Below are positions 54,979-64,000 of a DNA stretch of 64,000 nucleotides, in pieces. The notes under the pieces are model-generated. The model did not search any database. It had not been told where the DNA came from and saw only the letters and a list, made by a program, of their open reading frames with translations. Numbering within the stretch: the first letter of the stretch is position 1; every line of letters starts with the position of its first letter. Made by a program: the position numbers and the translations under genes. Source of the stretch: Kibdelosporangium aridum (GTDB taxonomy: Bacteria; Actinomycetota; Actinomycetes; Mycobacteriales; Pseudonocardiaceae); the NCBI RefSeq assembly GCF_900176515.1, contig NZ_FWXV01000022.1, forward strand, positions 26,564 to 90,563, read 5' to 3'.

Positions 54979-56630
54979 TCCACCGCAGGCTCCTGCAGTT
55001 GGTCGGCGTCGTCGCCGGACCGGTCGTACTCATGGCGGCACTGTCGACGTTGGTGTCGGCCTGCCACATCGCCGGAGCTGTTCTTGCGGCGACTGTCCTC
55101 GCCGATCTCACCGGCGGGAACCTCACTGCCGTGCCGCCCGCGATCGCGGTGCTGGTCGGCGTCGTCGTGGTACGAGCGGTCCTGCTGTGGTCCCGCGAGG
55201 TCACCGCCGCCCGGTTCGGCATCGCGATCCGAACCCGGCTGCGCGGCGAACTGTTGCGCCGCATCACCCAGCTCGGACCTGGGTGGACGCAGGGAGGGCG
55301 GGCTGGTGCGATCACACACACCGTCGTCGACGGCGTGGAGGCACTCGACGCCTACTACAGCCGCTACCTGCCGCAGCTGATCGTGACCTGTGTCGTTCCC
55401 ATCGGCGTCGCGGGGTGGCTGTTCACCGTCTCGGTCCCTGCCGCCGCAGTCCTCACCGTGGCGGTGCTGTGCGCCGTGGTCGTCCCGCGTTTCTGGGACG
55501 CCCGGCTGCTCAGAACGGGACAAACCCGTTGGAGCGCCTACGAAAAGCTGGCGGCGGACTACCTCGAGGCAACTCACGCGATCAGCGTGCTGAGGGTGTT
55601 CGGCGCGGGCAGGCGAATCGGTGAGGCACTCGCCGAACGCGGGGAGCATCTGCACCGCAGGACGATGACGCAGTTGCGAGTGTCGCTTGTGGAGGCTGGC
55701 GCCAGCGCGCTCGCGCTACACCTGGGCACGGCTGTCACCATCGTCGTGGCCTGTGCCGGTGTCCTCGGCGGTGTCACACCGGCCGGGTCGGTGTTGCTGT
55801 TCCTGTTGTGCGCACGGGAGTGCTTCCGCCCAGTACTCGACCTGTCCGCCTACTGGCACCTCGGCTACCAAGGGCTGGGCGCGGTCAAGGGCATCGACGA
55901 GATTCTCACCGCGCACCCGGCCGTCGTGGACACCGGCACCCGTACGGAACCCGCTCGCGCCGGGGTGCGATTGCGCCTGCGGAACGTCGATTATCGATAT
56001 CCCAACGGGACGGGGGTGACGGACGTCAGCTTCGACTGTGCACCAGGAAGTACCACGGGGATCGTGGGCCCGTCAGGCGCTGGCAAGAGCACACTCGCAC
56101 GGCTCATCGTCAGGCACGCCGACCCACAGCAGGGCACGATCGAACTCGACGGAACCCCGATCACCGAGTACACCCTCGCTGCGTTGCGCGCGAGCATCGG
56201 CGTCGTCGGCCAGCACACGTACCTGTTCCATGGCACGGTGGAAGAGAACCTGCGCCTCGCACGTCCCGACGCCACATTCGAGGAAGTCCGCACCGCCGCC
56301 TTCATCGCGGACGCGCTCGAGTTCATCGAGGCGCTCCCGCAAGGCTTCGCCACTGTGCTCACGGAGAACGCGGTCCAGTTGTCCGGTGGTCAGCGGCAAC
56401 GTCTGGCCATCGCCCGGGCCGTGCTCGCCGCGACCCCGGTGCTCCTGTTCGACGAAGCGACCTCGGCGCTGGACGTCGACACCGAGCAACGCGTCCTTAC
56501 CCGGCTCGCCGAGCACTGCCGGGGCATCACCCGGATCGTGATCGCGCACCGCGAGAGCGCCCTGCGCGACGCTGACGTGGTCGTCACGATCGAGTCCGGC
56601 CGCGTCGTCTCCTCGGTGACACCGCTATGA
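54975..56630 (+). CDS. exporter-fold ABC half-transporter (CydD/IrtA-like), subunit 1
   Basis: A 551-residue protein with six transmembrane helices in the first 320 residues and an ATPase domain after. Walker A is GIVGPSGAGKSTLARLIV near residue 363, the signature is LSGGQRQRLAIARAVL near 472, and Walker B is VLLFDEATSALD. It resembles CydD, YbtP and IrtA, the last two being importers despite the exporter fold. GTG overlaps the binding-protein stop. It probably pairs with the next gene as a heterodimer. Confidence 0.92.
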   Translation: MIHRRLLQLVGVVAGPVVLMAALSTLVSACHIAGAVLAATVLADLTGGNLTAVPPAIAVLVGVVVVRAVLLWSREVTAARFGIAIRTRLRGELLRRITQLGPGWTQGGRAGAITHTVVDGVEALDAYYSRYLPQLIVTCVVPIGVAGWLFTVSVPAAAVLTVAVLCAVVVPRFWDARLLRTGQTRWSAYEKLAADYLEATHAISVLRVFGAGRRIGEALAERGEHLHRRTMTQLRVSLVEAGASALALHLGTAVTIVVACAGVLGGVTPAGSVLLFLLCARECFRPVLDLSAYWHLGYQGLGAVKGIDEILTAHPAVVDTGTRTEPARAGVRLRLRNVDYRYPNGTGVTDVSFDCAPGSTTGIVGPSGAGKSTLARLIVRHADPQQGTIELDGTPITEYTLAALRASIGVVGQHTYLFHGTVEENLRLARPDATFEEVRTAAFIADALEFIEALPQGFATVLTENAVQLSGGQRQRLAIARAVLAATPVLLFDEATSALDVDTEQRVLTRLAEHCRGITRIVIAHRESALRDADVVVTIESGRVVSSVTPL

Positions 56631-58279
56631 GCGGCCCACTTCGCCGTCTCCTCCCGGTCATCGCCGAGCAACGGGGAACCTTCGTCTGGACCATCACGAC
56701 CAACGCCGTCGTCCAGCTAGGCACACTGACCATGGCCGTCGTCGGCACATGGCTCGCGGGGCGAACGGCCGCGACCGGCACAGCACCACTCGCGGCCGTC
56801 GCCACCGTCCTTTTCGGCCTCGCGGTGCTCACCGCCGCGATGACGTGGCGGGAGTCGTGGGTCTCCCACGACCTGGCCTACCGGCTGATAGCCATCCTGC
56901 GCGCCCGGGTGTTCGACCGGCTTCGGATCAGCCTGCCCGACCGCCGGAAGCCGCGCCGGAGCGGGGACCTCGTCTCCGTCGCCTTCGCTGACGTCGACCG
57001 TCTCGAATGGCTCTACGCCCACACCGCGGCACAGGTGCTCACCTCGACCGTGCTGGTCGGCGTCACCACCACGTTGTCGTTGCTCATCACACCGTGGCTG
57101 CTCATGGTGTGGGTGCCGTTCGTCGTCGTGACCGCGGCACTGCCATGGCTGTTCGGGCGGGTCAGTGCCCGGCAGGGGACCGAGTTGACGGAGGCCGCCG
57201 CGGCGCTCAACGCTGAGCTCGTCGACACCGTCCGCGGGCTCGACGAACTCAGCGCCGCAGGAGCCTTGGACCGCCGCACCGCCGCGCTTGGTCGGCATAC
57301 CAGCGTGCTGACCGCGGTGCAGGCACGGATCGGCGTCCGTACAGGCCTGGAACGCGCTGCCACCGACGCGGCACTCTCCCTCAGCGCGATCGGCGCTCTC
57401 GCCGTCTGTGCGGTGAACCTCGACACGGTCGGTCGCACGCTTGCGCCCGTCGCCATGGTCCTGGCCACTGCGGCTCTCGGTCCTATCGCGCAGATCTCCG
57501 ACCTGTTGCGCAACGTCGGGACCTTGCGCGCCGCGGGCGCCCGGATCGTCAGCGTCCTGGACCGGGCCCCAGCTGTCCGTGAACCCCAAGCGCCCCAACC
57601 CTTGCCACCCCGCGACCGCATGACCGGGCTCGTGTTCGACCGCGTGACGTTCCGCTATCGCGACGACGGTCCGCCCGCACTGCGTGAGGTGTCGTTTGCT
57701 GTCCGCCCTGGCGAACGAGTCGCGCTCACCGGCCCTTCCGGCGCTGGCAAGACCACGTGCGCGCTGCTTGCTGTGAGGATGTGGGATCCCGATGCCGGCC
57801 GCATCACTCTCGACGGCGTCGACCTCACTGACTTGGCCGACGACGACCTGCGTGGCGCGATCAGCGCCGTGCCACAGGATCCCGGTCTGCTCGCCGGGAC
57901 GATCGCGACCAACATCCGCCTCGGCCGCCCCGACGCCAGCGACCACGAGGTCGAGCAAGCGGCACGGCGCGCCGGGATTCTCGCCTCGCGAGCTGGTCTT
58001 CCGGCTGGACTCGCCACCCCCGTCGGAGAATCCGGCACCGGACTGTCCGGCGGCCAACGGGCAAGGGTCGCCGTCGCCCGGGCCCTGCTGATGAAGCCAC
58101 GCGTCCTCATCCTGGACGAGGCAACCGCAAATCTCGACCCTGACGCCGACGAGGCCATCACGGCCGCCCTCACCTCAACCGACGAAAACGTGGGCATCCT
58201 CGTCATCGCCCACCGTCCCGCCACTCTGGCCCGCTGCGACCGAACCGTCGAGCTACGGGACGGACGGTGCACCATCTGA
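56627..58279 (+). CDS. exporter-fold ABC half-transporter (CydC/IrtB-like), subunit 2
   Basis: A 550-residue partner with six transmembrane helices and an ATPase domain. Walker A is ALTGPSGAGKTTCALLAVRM near residue 366, the signature is LSGGQRARVAVARALLM near 472, and Walker B is VLILDEATANLDPDADE. The ATG overlaps the previous stop as ATGA. The two half-transporters could carry the released chelate across the membrane or export the metallophore. It ends the operon. Confidence 0.92.
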   Translation: MSGPLRRLLPVIAEQRGTFVWTITTNAVVQLGTLTMAVVGTWLAGRTAATGTAPLAAVATVLFGLAVLTAAMTWRESWVSHDLAYRLIAILRARVFDRLRISLPDRRKPRRSGDLVSVAFADVDRLEWLYAHTAAQVLTSTVLVGVTTTLSLLITPWLLMVWVPFVVVTAALPWLFGRVSARQGTELTEAAAALNAELVDTVRGLDELSAAGALDRRTAALGRHTSVLTAVQARIGVRTGLERAATDAALSLSAIGALAVCAVNLDTVGRTLAPVAMVLATAALGPIAQISDLLRNVGTLRAAGARIVSVLDRAPAVREPQAPQPLPPRDRMTGLVFDRVTFRYRDDGPPALREVSFAVRPGERVALTGPSGAGKTTCALLAVRMWDPDAGRITLDGVDLTDLADDDLRGAISAVPQDPGLLAGTIATNIRLGRPDASDHEVEQAARRAGILASRAGLPAGLATPVGESGTGLSGGQRARVAVARALLMKPRVLILDEATANLDPDADEAITAALTSTDENVGILVIAHRPATLARCDRTVELRDGRCTI

Positions 58280-59499
58280 CGCTGTCCCTGGTCGTAGCCG
58301 ACCGAGGTTGGGCGTCCGGCCGACAACGGAATCACACCAATGGGTGCCGATGGCTCCTGCGGCTCCTCCAGGAACATGCGCAGCGTCTTCGACGCCATGG
58401 CCGGGATGAGCCGCGGAGAACAGCCTGCGCTGGAGCTGGGTCGGGGCGCGAACGGCGAGGCTGTCTCGTGTCAACGAGTTGATGCATCCAATGTGGACCA
58501 TTGCAGCACGAGTGGGTCGGCAGAGATGGCAAGCATGCCGGATTCCACCGTGCCCAGATGCGTGGACGTTCCAGACGTACTTACCCCGCGAGGATTACGG
58601 CCTCCGGTCTATGACTGCAGTGGAACCGGTCCGGTGTCAGACTACTTCGGTGCCGGGGTCATCGAAGGCCCAATTCAAAGATCCTGACAAGAAAGGAACT
58701 TTGTGAGGTGGTTGATCGACTACCAGTGCGGTTTGGCTTCGTACGAGGAGATTGTTAATGGGAAGCAGTCTCGAACGGTGTTGCGGGTTGCCGCTGCCGC
58801 AGCTGTTGGTGTTGGTGTCGCGGGGGGCTGGGTGTGCCGGCGTCGGCCGAGGGTGGGGCTGGGCCGCGGATCGGGATTCTGTTGTACGACAGGTTCAGTC
58901 TGCTTGATCCGGCGAGTCCTGGTCACCGCCCTCAGCTATGGAACGACGGGACTGTCGGTGGGCCAGCGGGTGTTCGGCCTCACGGACTGGACTCGCGACG
59001 GCACGCTGGCGGGGATTCCCGTGTCACTCAACCGGACCAATGATGACGGCCTTGACGCAGAGACTGTCAGAGTCCGTTGCGCAAAGCAGGTCGCAAGTCA
59101 CGATTCTGAAACTCCGGAGGTGGGAGCGCAGGTTCGAATGCTGCCACCAAGACCAAGAACAACTACAGGGGATACCATCGCAACCACATCGGTCCGCTGA
59201 TCGGTCACCACCCCCATCGGCACAATCACGGTCGAAACGATCGAGGAGTTGTGTCTCAACCTCGCGCAGGACACCCCCGTCATGCCGGTGGCCGAGTATC
59301 TCGTCAAAGCCGGCCATTCGATGGCCACCTGCACACTCCTTGGTCCACCAGCGCAGGGTGCAATGAACAACTCGTTAGGAGATCCGCGTTCAGCACGCTG
59401 GGCGCATCGTGCGCATGCTGCCCCCGGCCTAGCGCAGTGCGCAGACTGCGATTGGTGAGTTCGACGGACGGTTGGGGACGTGGGCAGTAGGGTCTGCGG
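58280..59499. other. 1.2-kb region with broken remnants only
   Basis: Between the ABC operon and the nuclease gene there is no intact gene. Near 58740-58950 a signal-peptide-like segment SRTVLRVAAAAAVGVGVAGG shifts frame in a G-run to PASAEGGAGPRIGILLYDRF, which resembles the start of a secreted DJ-1/PfpI-type protein. Near 59250-59350 another trace reads LAQDTPVMPVAEYLVKAGHS. Both seem to be relics. Confidence 0.4.
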
Positions 59500-61539
59500 A
59501 TGACTGGCGGCGGCGCAGCGACGAACTCCGGTATCGACTTCCAGCACCGGTTCGGAGCGCTTGCGATGCTCTCCATTCTCACCGGTGTAGATCTGGTAGT
59601 CGATGATCTCGCCGGCTCGGATGTCACGGAGCTCTGCTTCGAGACGAGTGACGGCATCGACGACCTGGTGATCAAGACTGAGCGGCGCTGCTATTTCGTG
59701 CAGGCGAAGCGAAGTCTCTCGCTGTCCCCGGGGATCGGCTCCGAGTACTCGTCGGTGATCCGGCAGTTCGTGCGGCAGTACCTGGAGCGCCCTGATGCGG
59801 ACGATCGCTACGTGCTTGCGACGTCGTACGCGGCGTCGAAATCGATCCGGCAGGATCTTCGGAAGTTGACGGAGTCGGTACGGCTCAACCCCGTTGCCCA
59901 CGGCGGGAATCCGGTGTCTGTGAGCGAGCGCTCGGTTCTTGAGATCACCCGCGCGTTGATCAAGCATCACTACGAGGAGTTGAGCGGCGAGAGCGCGGAT
60001 GAGGACGTTCTTGGCCGCATTCTCGGGCGTGTTGCGGTCACGGTCGTGGATGTGGAGGCCGGTGGCGCCCATGAGCGGGCGGCGGTGGCGGTCGTCGCAA
60101 GTCGATCCAGGCTCGCGCCCTTGATCGTGTGGCAGAGCCTTGTGGCCTCCTGCCTGTCCATGGCCAAGAACAGGCAGTCGGTTGCTGCGGCGCGGCTCGT
60201 GGAGATGATGGGCGGGTACTTCGGCGGTGGCGATGCCACCCCTGAGGCAACTGCCGACGCCGAGCTGCAGATCGTGTTTGCGGGCCAGAGCTTGCAGTCA
60301 GGTCGTGAGGTCGTACTTGCGGAGCTTGAAGGCAAGCTGCTGCTGGCGGAGATGGTTCGCTTCAACGAAGACGGCTCGAAGCGCGTGCGGTTTGCTGACG
60401 GCCAGGTCTACATCGGAGGGAATCCATTTCCATTGTTCCGGCGCGCCTCGTCAGCGAAGGGCATTCTGAGGCTGATCGAGGCAAGCCCGGAGCTTACTGA
60501 GGGGCGTCAGGTCTTCGTGACCGAGATCAACTCGGATGAGGACTTCGATGCTTCACCGATCGCCCGCGCGCACACCGAGTTGTGCCAGCAGCTCTGGCGG
60601 CGGAACTCAGAGCCGTCCTCGTGTTTGGTGTGTTCCCTTCCCGTTTCCGACAACAGGTCCCATTTCGTCGAGCTTGACGAGGACAACGTCGAGCCAGCGG
60701 TGGGCCTCGTCCACGGCGCATGCCTGCGTCCTACGCATCGCGTGGTGGGCGAACTACGAAGCGAGTTGTTCAAGACCTATCCACACCTCAAGGACTTCGA
60801 CTACAACACGTGGTTTCGGGTGCGTCCGGCAGGCCAGGGTGTCTTCAACGGCGTCGGAACGGTGTCGAGCGGGCCAGTCCGGATCTTCTGGAAGCCGGAC
60901 CGGGATCGCTACGCCATTGGCACGTGGGGCGTCGCGTACGAGCTCGAGGACGGTAGGCGATACTACTTGCGCAACCGCGGCAGGGTCCTGCGTTACTCGA
61001 AAGCCGGAGCGCTCGCGGCGGCTGAAACCATGAACGAGCAGATCGTTGGTGCGTTGGACCGCGGTGACCCGTTCTGTGTCGCGGATGACGACACGTTCGG
61101 CCCTTACTCGCGACTGGTTCGAATGCCCGCTGGTGGCCAGCCCGTCCAAGTGGGGAAAGCGTCTGCGGCAGAGCTGGACCGTGCCACCATGATCGCTTAC
61201 CGGACGACCGAGAACTACTACGCACCGCTCGTCGTGCTCATCGATCGCAACAACGATGAGCGGTTCACTCTGTTCGGGGCCTTCGTGCTGCTGACCGATC
61301 CGCTGTCCATGAGCGATGCTGTTGCGAACTGGACAGCAGCGGGGTTCGATGTGCCGGAACTCGCGACGGTGCTCATCGAATCCGACGACCAGTTCGACGC
61401 GTTCGCCGCTGGAGCGCTTCTGGACGGGTTCGGCGTCGTGGTCGACCCGAGGTTCGACATGAAGCAGACGCTTGTGGGCGGTGTGATCATCGATCACTTC
61501 GACAGCGCGGTCGCCGCGGCTGAGCATCCGTCGCGCTGA
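59500..61539 (+). CDS. candidate nuclease with PD-(D/E)xK (DUF4297/Cap4-like) domain
   Basis: A 679-residue soluble protein. The first ~200 residues look like a restriction-type nuclease: helix SGIDFQHRFGALAMLSILTG, then E48 in LCFETSDGIDDLVI with D54/D55, and Q68-x-K70 in YFVQAKRS. This E...DD...QxK order is that of DUF4297/Cap4 and Mrr-like nucleases. The middle is helical. Around residue 373 CLVCSLP and later HGACLRP form a possible zinc knuckle. The C-terminal third is unfamiliar and may sense a trigger. It stands alone between relics; a defence role is inferred. Confidence 0.65.
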   Translation: MTGGGAATNSGIDFQHRFGALAMLSILTGVDLVVDDLAGSDVTELCFETSDGIDDLVIKTERRCYFVQAKRSLSLSPGIGSEYSSVIRQFVRQYLERPDADDRYVLATSYAASKSIRQDLRKLTESVRLNPVAHGGNPVSVSERSVLEITRALIKHHYEELSGESADEDVLGRILGRVAVTVVDVEAGGAHERAAVAVVASRSRLAPLIVWQSLVASCLSMAKNRQSVAAARLVEMMGGYFGGGDATPEATADAELQIVFAGQSLQSGREVVLAELEGKLLLAEMVRFNEDGSKRVRFADGQVYIGGNPFPLFRRASSAKGILRLIEASPELTEGRQVFVTEINSDEDFDASPIARAHTELCQQLWRRNSEPSSCLVCSLPVSDNRSHFVELDEDNVEPAVGLVHGACLRPTHRVVGELRSELFKTYPHLKDFDYNTWFRVRPAGQGVFNGVGTVSSGPVRIFWKPDRDRYAIGTWGVAYELEDGRRYYLRNRGRVLRYSKAGALAAAETMNEQIVGALDRGDPFCVADDDTFGPYSRLVRMPAGGQPVQVGKASAAELDRATMIAYRTTENYYAPLVVLIDRNNDERFTLFGAFVLLTDPLSMSDAVANWTAAGFDVPELATVLIESDDQFDAFAAGALLDGFGVVVDPRFDMKQTLVGGVIIDHFDSAVAAAEHPSR

Positions 61540-62451
61540 CTGCAGTGCTAGCCGCGTGCGACGGGCACGTGCACCATCCGGTGCGGCTTCTCGGCTGGGT
61601 CGCTGTCGTTAACTGCACGGCGATCCCTCGTTTCGCTTGACCAGTGGCAACGTCAGTGTTTTCGCGGGTCCCGCAACAGGTGGCGAACGACACCACAGGA
61701 TCCGCGCCTTCGCAATTCCGCTTGATTCTTCGAGTAGTGAGAGGTGTTCGCTTGATGTAGATCCGCTGACCCGGCATGGCAGGTCGACATTAGTGCTCCG
61801 ACTGCTTCGGATGGCCCGAGATGACGGTGCGAAGAGAACGCAAGGAGAGGCGGAGGCTGGGGACCATACGACTTACGCGATCATGAACGACAGGTACTTG
61901 TCGACCCGTCAAGTGCGCTGGGGCTAGCGGGAGCGGGAGCCAAATGGGAGGATTGAATGTGTCGCAAGTGTCCTCAACTGCGCTGAAGTGCTTGGAACAG
62001 AACCAGTTTGACGTCGCTGTTCTTCCTTTGGGCGTGCCTGAGGAGACGGTGGCCGACCCCAATCGTCCACTTCAGACCGCGGTGTCCTATGCATCGGTGC
62101 CTCCACAAGCTTCGACTTGTGCTGACACCCCTACAAACCGGATTCAGACCAACCATTGGACAACATCATTCGGCATAGGTGACCTCACCAGTGTGCGTTG
62201 GCGCCGCGGGAAGGCACACGTGTACCAACTCGTCGTCGACCGCCCAGTGCCGGACTTCGCTCACCAGGTTGCTCATCTGCGCACGGAGGTCCGTTGGTCG
62301 ATGGCGGCCGGACTGTTGACCTAGGTCGAAGACCGATGGCGATAAGGTGGTCGCATCCTCAGCAGAGCGCGAGCGGAGTCGCTGGTGTCGGTCTCGTCGT
62401 CACTCGCGGGCGCTCCTCAGGGCGGAGTCTGGTCCCGGCAGACTGTCCCCC
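61540..62451. other. 0.9-kb region without supported gene
   Basis: One open frame at 61944-62324 encodes about 126 residues, with a protein-like end VRWRRGKAHVYQLVVDRPVP, but its first half is not convincing. GCCGC/GCGGC arms just after the nuclease stop (about 61551-61588) may form a weak terminator hairpin. Confidence 0.35.
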
Positions 62452-62952
62452 ATGCTGACGCCTCTTGTCGCCGGATTGTTCGCCTTGGCTGGTGTGACTC
62501 TCGGTGTGTTTCTCGAGCCCGTGAAAGCGCGGGTTGCTGCCCGAACTCGACTACGGGAAGACCGAGCGCTGCGCTGTGCCGAGTTGGTTGAGGCAGCGAC
62601 AGCCGCCAGCGGGGCGATTGTGTGGCTCTTCGGAACCGTACGCATCGCCGCTCCGCCGCTGGCCGCGAGCGAAGCCACGATCGCCGAGGTCGAGCAACGC
62701 TACTGGAGCGTGCGCAACGACCTCAAAAAGGCGGTCTTGCTGATCCGGCTCATTGGGCCAAGCGAGCTGATCGCGAGTGCAGTGGCGGTCAGCGACAGCG
62801 ACCTGGAGCTGCGCAGGCTGTGGTTCGATCGAGAGCCGGCCGCGCGCCAGTCGAACTCCCCGGAGATCGCTCAGGCATTGCACGCCAACACGCGAGCGTT
62901 GGACGAGTTCGCCGACCTTGCGCGCCGACTCACCGCACTTTCTCGGAGCTGA
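62452..62952 (+). CDS. membrane-anchored helical protein
   Basis: A 166-residue protein: LTPLVAGLFALAGVTLGVFL is a single N-terminal membrane helix, and the rest is a long helical domain with basic and acidic residues (KARVAARTRLREDRALRCAE, VEQRYWSVRNDLKKAVLLIR). It has no recognised family. It is close to the nuclease but separated by 0.9 kb, so a link is not shown. The ATG at 62452 is chosen since the hydrophobic helix begins there; no strong ribosome site is seen. Confidence 0.6.
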   Translation: MLTPLVAGLFALAGVTLGVFLEPVKARVAARTRLREDRALRCAELVEAATAASGAIVWLFGTVRIAAPPLAASEATIAEVEQRYWSVRNDLKKAVLLIRLIGPSELIASAVAVSDSDLELRRLWFDREPAARQSNSPEIAQALHANTRALDEFADLARRLTALSRS

Positions 62953-63694
62953 CTTCTCAGCGCTTCGTCGAGAATGCGGTCGGTACGGAGTTGGCACGCG
63001 GTATGGCCGAGCGTGCGGAAAGGTCGACCCAGTCCGCGGTAGACAATTGACGCATCATTAGGAACGGTGTGGCCGGTGACAAGCAAGTGACGGTTGGTAG
63101 TGCGAGACCGAGACCAGCGTTCGGCCCGTTTCCGAAAGCCATTCCGCGGGCAGTCGGTGACCAGGTCGCCGTGTCCGGGCCTCGAACATCGAACGTCGCA
63201 GGTGGCCAGCCGACGAACTCGGTACATGCCGAGACAAGCTACTGTCAGGCGCGCGGCATCGGAAGATCGTAGACCCGGTGGTGCGCTTCAGTTTGGCTTC
63301 GGGACGGCGTCGACGTTGTTGCGACTTGAACCGGTCGTCGGACCGCTGCTTCCGCGCAGGTTCCTCGGCACGACCCTGGCCTGGTTCGGGTCGACCGGTT
63401 CTATGGGAACCGGCGGCGCGGCAGGAGTTTGCTGCGCTGCTGCGGCCAGCATCGCGGTGTCGGCGCGAATGCTATCGCTGTGCGGAGGCAGGTGTGCCAA
63501 AGCGCTGCGCAACCAACCGTCCGAGTGGTGTGGGTTCATGAACACTGAGCCTCCCTAGCAGGAAAGTCGCTCCACAGGAGCTCGACGTAACAACCAGCGG
63601 GCCGAGCGTGGAGGACACCACCGACAAAAACCGGTGGCCGACGTGCCTGTCCAGGTAGAGAGGCGTTTGGGGCTGTGGCTGACAATCGCGACTT
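62953..63694. other. 0.74-kb region without recognisable gene
   Basis: Short open frames only, on both strands; none has a convincing start or family motif. It ends at the border of the IS21-like element. Confidence 0.4.
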
Positions 63695-63746
63695 TGTCAA
63701 CGGCACCCGAATTTTGACCCCTTTCCGGCATCTGAATGTTGACCCC
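63695..63746. repeat. IS21-family terminal region with internal repeats
   Basis: The element appears to begin with TGTCAACGGCAC at 63695. Two copies of a short repeat, CCCGAATTTTGACCCC at 63706-63721 and TCTGAATGTTGACCCC at 63731-63746, are 25 bases apart. Multiple terminal repeats of this sort are typical of IS21 ends, and IstB follows directly. Confidence 0.6.
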
Positions 63747-63764
63747 CTGCATGGGAATTGATCT

Positions 63765-64000
63765 CTACTCTTCGGTTGTGCCGGCGGTGGGGACGCGGCC
63801 GAGGTCGCGGTCCTTGAGCCGGTAGCTGTCGCCCTTGAGGGCGATGACTTCGGCGTGGTGGACGAGGCGGTCGATCATGGCGGCGGCGACCACGTCGTCA
63901 CCGAACACCTCGCCCCACCGGCCGAAGACCTTGTTGCTGGTGACGATCAAGCTGGCCCGCTCATACCGGGAGGAAACCAGTTGGAAGAACAGGTTCGCCG
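63765..64000 (-). CDS. istB: IS21-family helper ATPase IstB (C-terminal part)
   Basis: The last ~78 residues of an IstB-like AAA+ helper protein are visible; the rest lies beyond the window. LFFQLVSSRYERASLIVTSN includes the sensor-1 Asn, and VFGDDVVAAAMIDRLVHHAE contains the sensor-2 region (IDRLVHH). The end, GDSYRLKDRDLGRVP, is typical of actinobacterial copies. IstB assists the IstA transposase in target selection. It is in frame to the window edge with no sign of decay. Confidence 0.92.
   Translation of the reverse strand, partial: ANLFFQLVSSRYERASLIVTSNKVFGRWGEVFGDDVVAAAMIDRLVHHAEVIALKGDSYRLKDRDLGRVPTAGTTEE

Noticed and set aside
56717..58057. 446-codon open frame on the minus strand
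   Set aside because: It is a shadow of the second ABC half-transporter, with no fold or start signal.

Overview
The window looks like a stretch of a high-GC actinomycete chromosome. GTG and TTG starts are frequent, Shine-Dalgarno sites are GGAGG-like, GTGA/ATGA start-stop overlaps are common, and regulators of the GntR, IclR and TetR families occur beside ferredoxin-dependent P450 and insertion-sequence relics. Protein styles fit a soil actinobacterium, possibly of the Pseudonocardiaceae, but the genus cannot be fixed from the sequence alone. No rRNA gene, intact tRNA gene or CRISPR array was seen.

Region 1 (about 2.0-32.1 kb) is the centrepiece. A minus-strand operon encodes a sugar-type MFS importer and five glycosidases (GH1, GH3, GH3, GH2, GH78), which suggests uptake and stepwise deglycosylation of a rhamnose-containing glycoside. 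Flanking plus-strand operons encode a VOC protein, SDRs, two acyl-CoA dehydrogenases, a CaiB-type CoA transferase, a HAPMO-like Baeyer-Villiger monooxygenase, an enoyl-CoA hydratase, an NTF2-like protein, three ester/lactone hydrolases, and a P450 with its own ferredoxin and ferredoxin reductase. GntR, TetR and IclR regulators are interspersed. My reading is a complete import, deglycosylation and aglycone-oxidation pathway for a plant-type glycoside; a terpenoid or steroid saponin is the leading guess. Three of its promoters share a 14-bp sequence, TCCGGTSARTGGAC, which ties the units into one regulon. Two genes (ACAD-1 and CaiB) carry frameshifts.

Region 2 (32.2-40.0 kb) holds a very large secreted double-GH43/LamG glycosidase with two LacI-type operators upstream. 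It is bracketed by decayed insertion sequences, all with stops or frameshifts.

Region 3 (40-52 kb) has a pair of roadblock/LC7 proteins, a secreted class-C serine hydrolase, a decayed integrase/XRE/zinc-ribbon recombinase module, and a graveyard of short gene pieces: SMP-30-like, MetAP, GNAT, UvrA-like, ECF sigma, CorA, FAD oxidase, histidine kinase, cupin and DUF3631. Few genes here are whole.

Region 4 (52-58.3 kb) is an intact five-gene translationally coupled operon: a FecCD permease, its ATPase, a lipoprotein binding protein and two exporter-fold ABC half-transporters. It is preceded by a Fur/Zur-like box, so a metallophore transport system is likely.

Region 5 (58.3-64 kb) is sparse. 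It contains a 679-aa protein with an N-terminal PD-(D/E)xK/DUF4297-like nuclease signature (candidate defence protein), a small membrane-anchored helical protein, and the end of an IS21-family element running off the window.
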